A DNA stretch of 35,502 nt from Nitrospirota bacterium (GTDB lineage Bacteria > Nitrospirota > Thermodesulfovibrionia > Thermodesulfovibrionales > Magnetobacteriaceae): NCBI GenBank assembly GCA_015233615.1, contig JADFXJ010000021.1:1-35502 (forward strand), given 5' to 3'. Shown here piece by piece: positions 34,966 through 35,502 of the stretch. The position numbers and the translations under genes are program-made. Position 1 is the stretch's first letter. The number at the start of each line of letters is the position of its first letter. The notes beneath the pieces are model-generated. The model searched no databases. It had not been told where the DNA came from and saw only the letters and a list, made by a program, of their open reading frames with translations.

Positions 34966-35502
34966 TTAAGAATTTTTTTTAAATATTTGCTTTAAGTATT
35001 CCGGGCCATCTGCAACCATTATCTCCATTTTAAGGCCAAATTCCGACGTTTTACCCAAAGCAAGCAGGTTTCCGCAGGCATCTTTTACACGGGTGAAGCC
35101 GCAGGTTCCGGCACTTTCCAGGTGTCCCCGAAGACCAATACCGGGGCCTGGCCGTGTATCCAGGCATGTATCCCGTATAGTTTGGCCGTTGAGAAATCTC
35201 CACACCTGATCGGGCGAAAGGAACACCTCGGGCAGGTGTCCGAGGGCTTCGTCCACGGTGCAGATACCTTCGATTCCCTGTCCTGCGTGGGGGGTACCGA
35301 TAGCTGCCCCGGCTATGGCTTTATTCAGGGCCTCACCGGCGGCCTCGGGATCGAGTGAATTTTCTATGCCGAAACAGCCCACTTTTGTCCGCTCCAGGTA
35401 ATGCAGATGTCCGCACGTACCCAGTGAGACGGCAACGTCGGCACACAGGCTCCTCACGTAAGTGCCCCGGGAACACGCCACCTTTACCGTCATGTATGGA
35501 AG
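34966..35502 (-). CDS. truB: tRNA pseudouridine-55 synthase TruB, C-terminal part (cut by window end)
   Basis: The frame is open to base 35502; the in-frame Met at 35493 is internal, not the start. The visible 178 residues begin LPYMTVKVACSRGTYVRSLCADVA, followed by LGTCGHLHYLERTKVGCFG. This is the TruB signature after the catalytic domain (C-S-[KR]-G-T-Y-[IV]-R-[ST]-L and G-x-H-L-x-x-L-x-R). The catalytic aspartate region lies outside the window. A C-terminal PUA-like part follows (PDQVWRFLNGQTI, LLALGKTSEFGLK). The enzyme modifies U55 in the tRNA T-loop. It is transcribed towards pilM, 63 bp away. Confidence 0.92.
   Translation of the reverse strand, partial: LPYMTVKVACSRGTYVRSLCADVAVSLGTCGHLHYLERTKVGCFGIENSLDPEAAGEALNKAIAGAAIGTPHAGQGIEGICTVDEALGHLPEVFLSPDQVWRFLNGQTIRDTCLDTRPGPGIGLRGHLESAGTCGFTRVKDACGNLLALGKTSEFGLKMEIMVADGPEYLKQIFKKNS

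Overview
The window looks like chromosomal DNA of a flagellated, piliated Gram-negative bacterium. Evidence is a complete type IV pilus assembly operon with an outer-membrane secretin, a FlaG-type protein, a near-consensus sigma-28 promoter, many lipoprotein signals, and PAS/GGDEF/EAL and multi-PAS histidine kinase signalling. The order pilMNOPQ followed further down by aroC and a fused aroK-aroB recalls Desulfobacterota (Geobacter-like) and Nitrospirota; I favour one of these two but cannot decide from sequence alone. Nearly every gene is on the minus strand. The one clear exception is a small secreted protein gene at 10079-10633.

Layout from left to right. (1) 1-246: an edge hairpin and possible gene debris. 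(2) 247-4612: a tight three-gene minus-strand operon, visibly richer in A/T than its surroundings. It encodes two proteins I do not recognise and a 785-790 aa protein with an N-terminal PIN-type nuclease signature. A leader precedes it with an extended -10, a 16-codon ORF with a strong ribosome site, and a perfect inverted repeat. This is the best candidate for an undescribed (possibly defence-type) system. (3) 5047-9546: two glycan genes, namely a four-module pyruvyltransferase/GT9/GT2/Rossmann fusion and a SAM methyltransferase, both carrying in-frame tandem repeats. (4) 9797-10633: a strong promoter, a foldable leader and an orphan six-cysteine secreted protein on the plus strand. (5) 10927-14211: a c-di-GMP enzyme, a FlaG-like protein and a small protein under a sigma-28 promoter, a probable motility island. 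(6) 14261-18739: a three-gene phosphorelay (multi-PAS kinase, REC-kinase hybrid, REC-PAS). (7) 18899-21707: aroC and aroKB of the shikimate pathway with their own promoter. (8) 21881-27831: a surface cassette of a subtilase with both a lipobox and a C-terminal sorting-type tail, a giant Ig-repeat lipoprotein, and a small lipoprotein. (9) 27879-34902: pilM-N-O-P, an AMIN/STN accessory protein, and pilQ. (10) 34966-35502: the 3' part of truB, cut by the window end.

Transcription of regions 7-9 runs right to left, from pilM through pilQ into the surface cassette. Strong hairpins at 23844-23872 and 21776-21804 then divide the array into units. The surface cassette directly behind pilQ suggests, by context only, that its products may be displayed with or processed near the pilus machinery.
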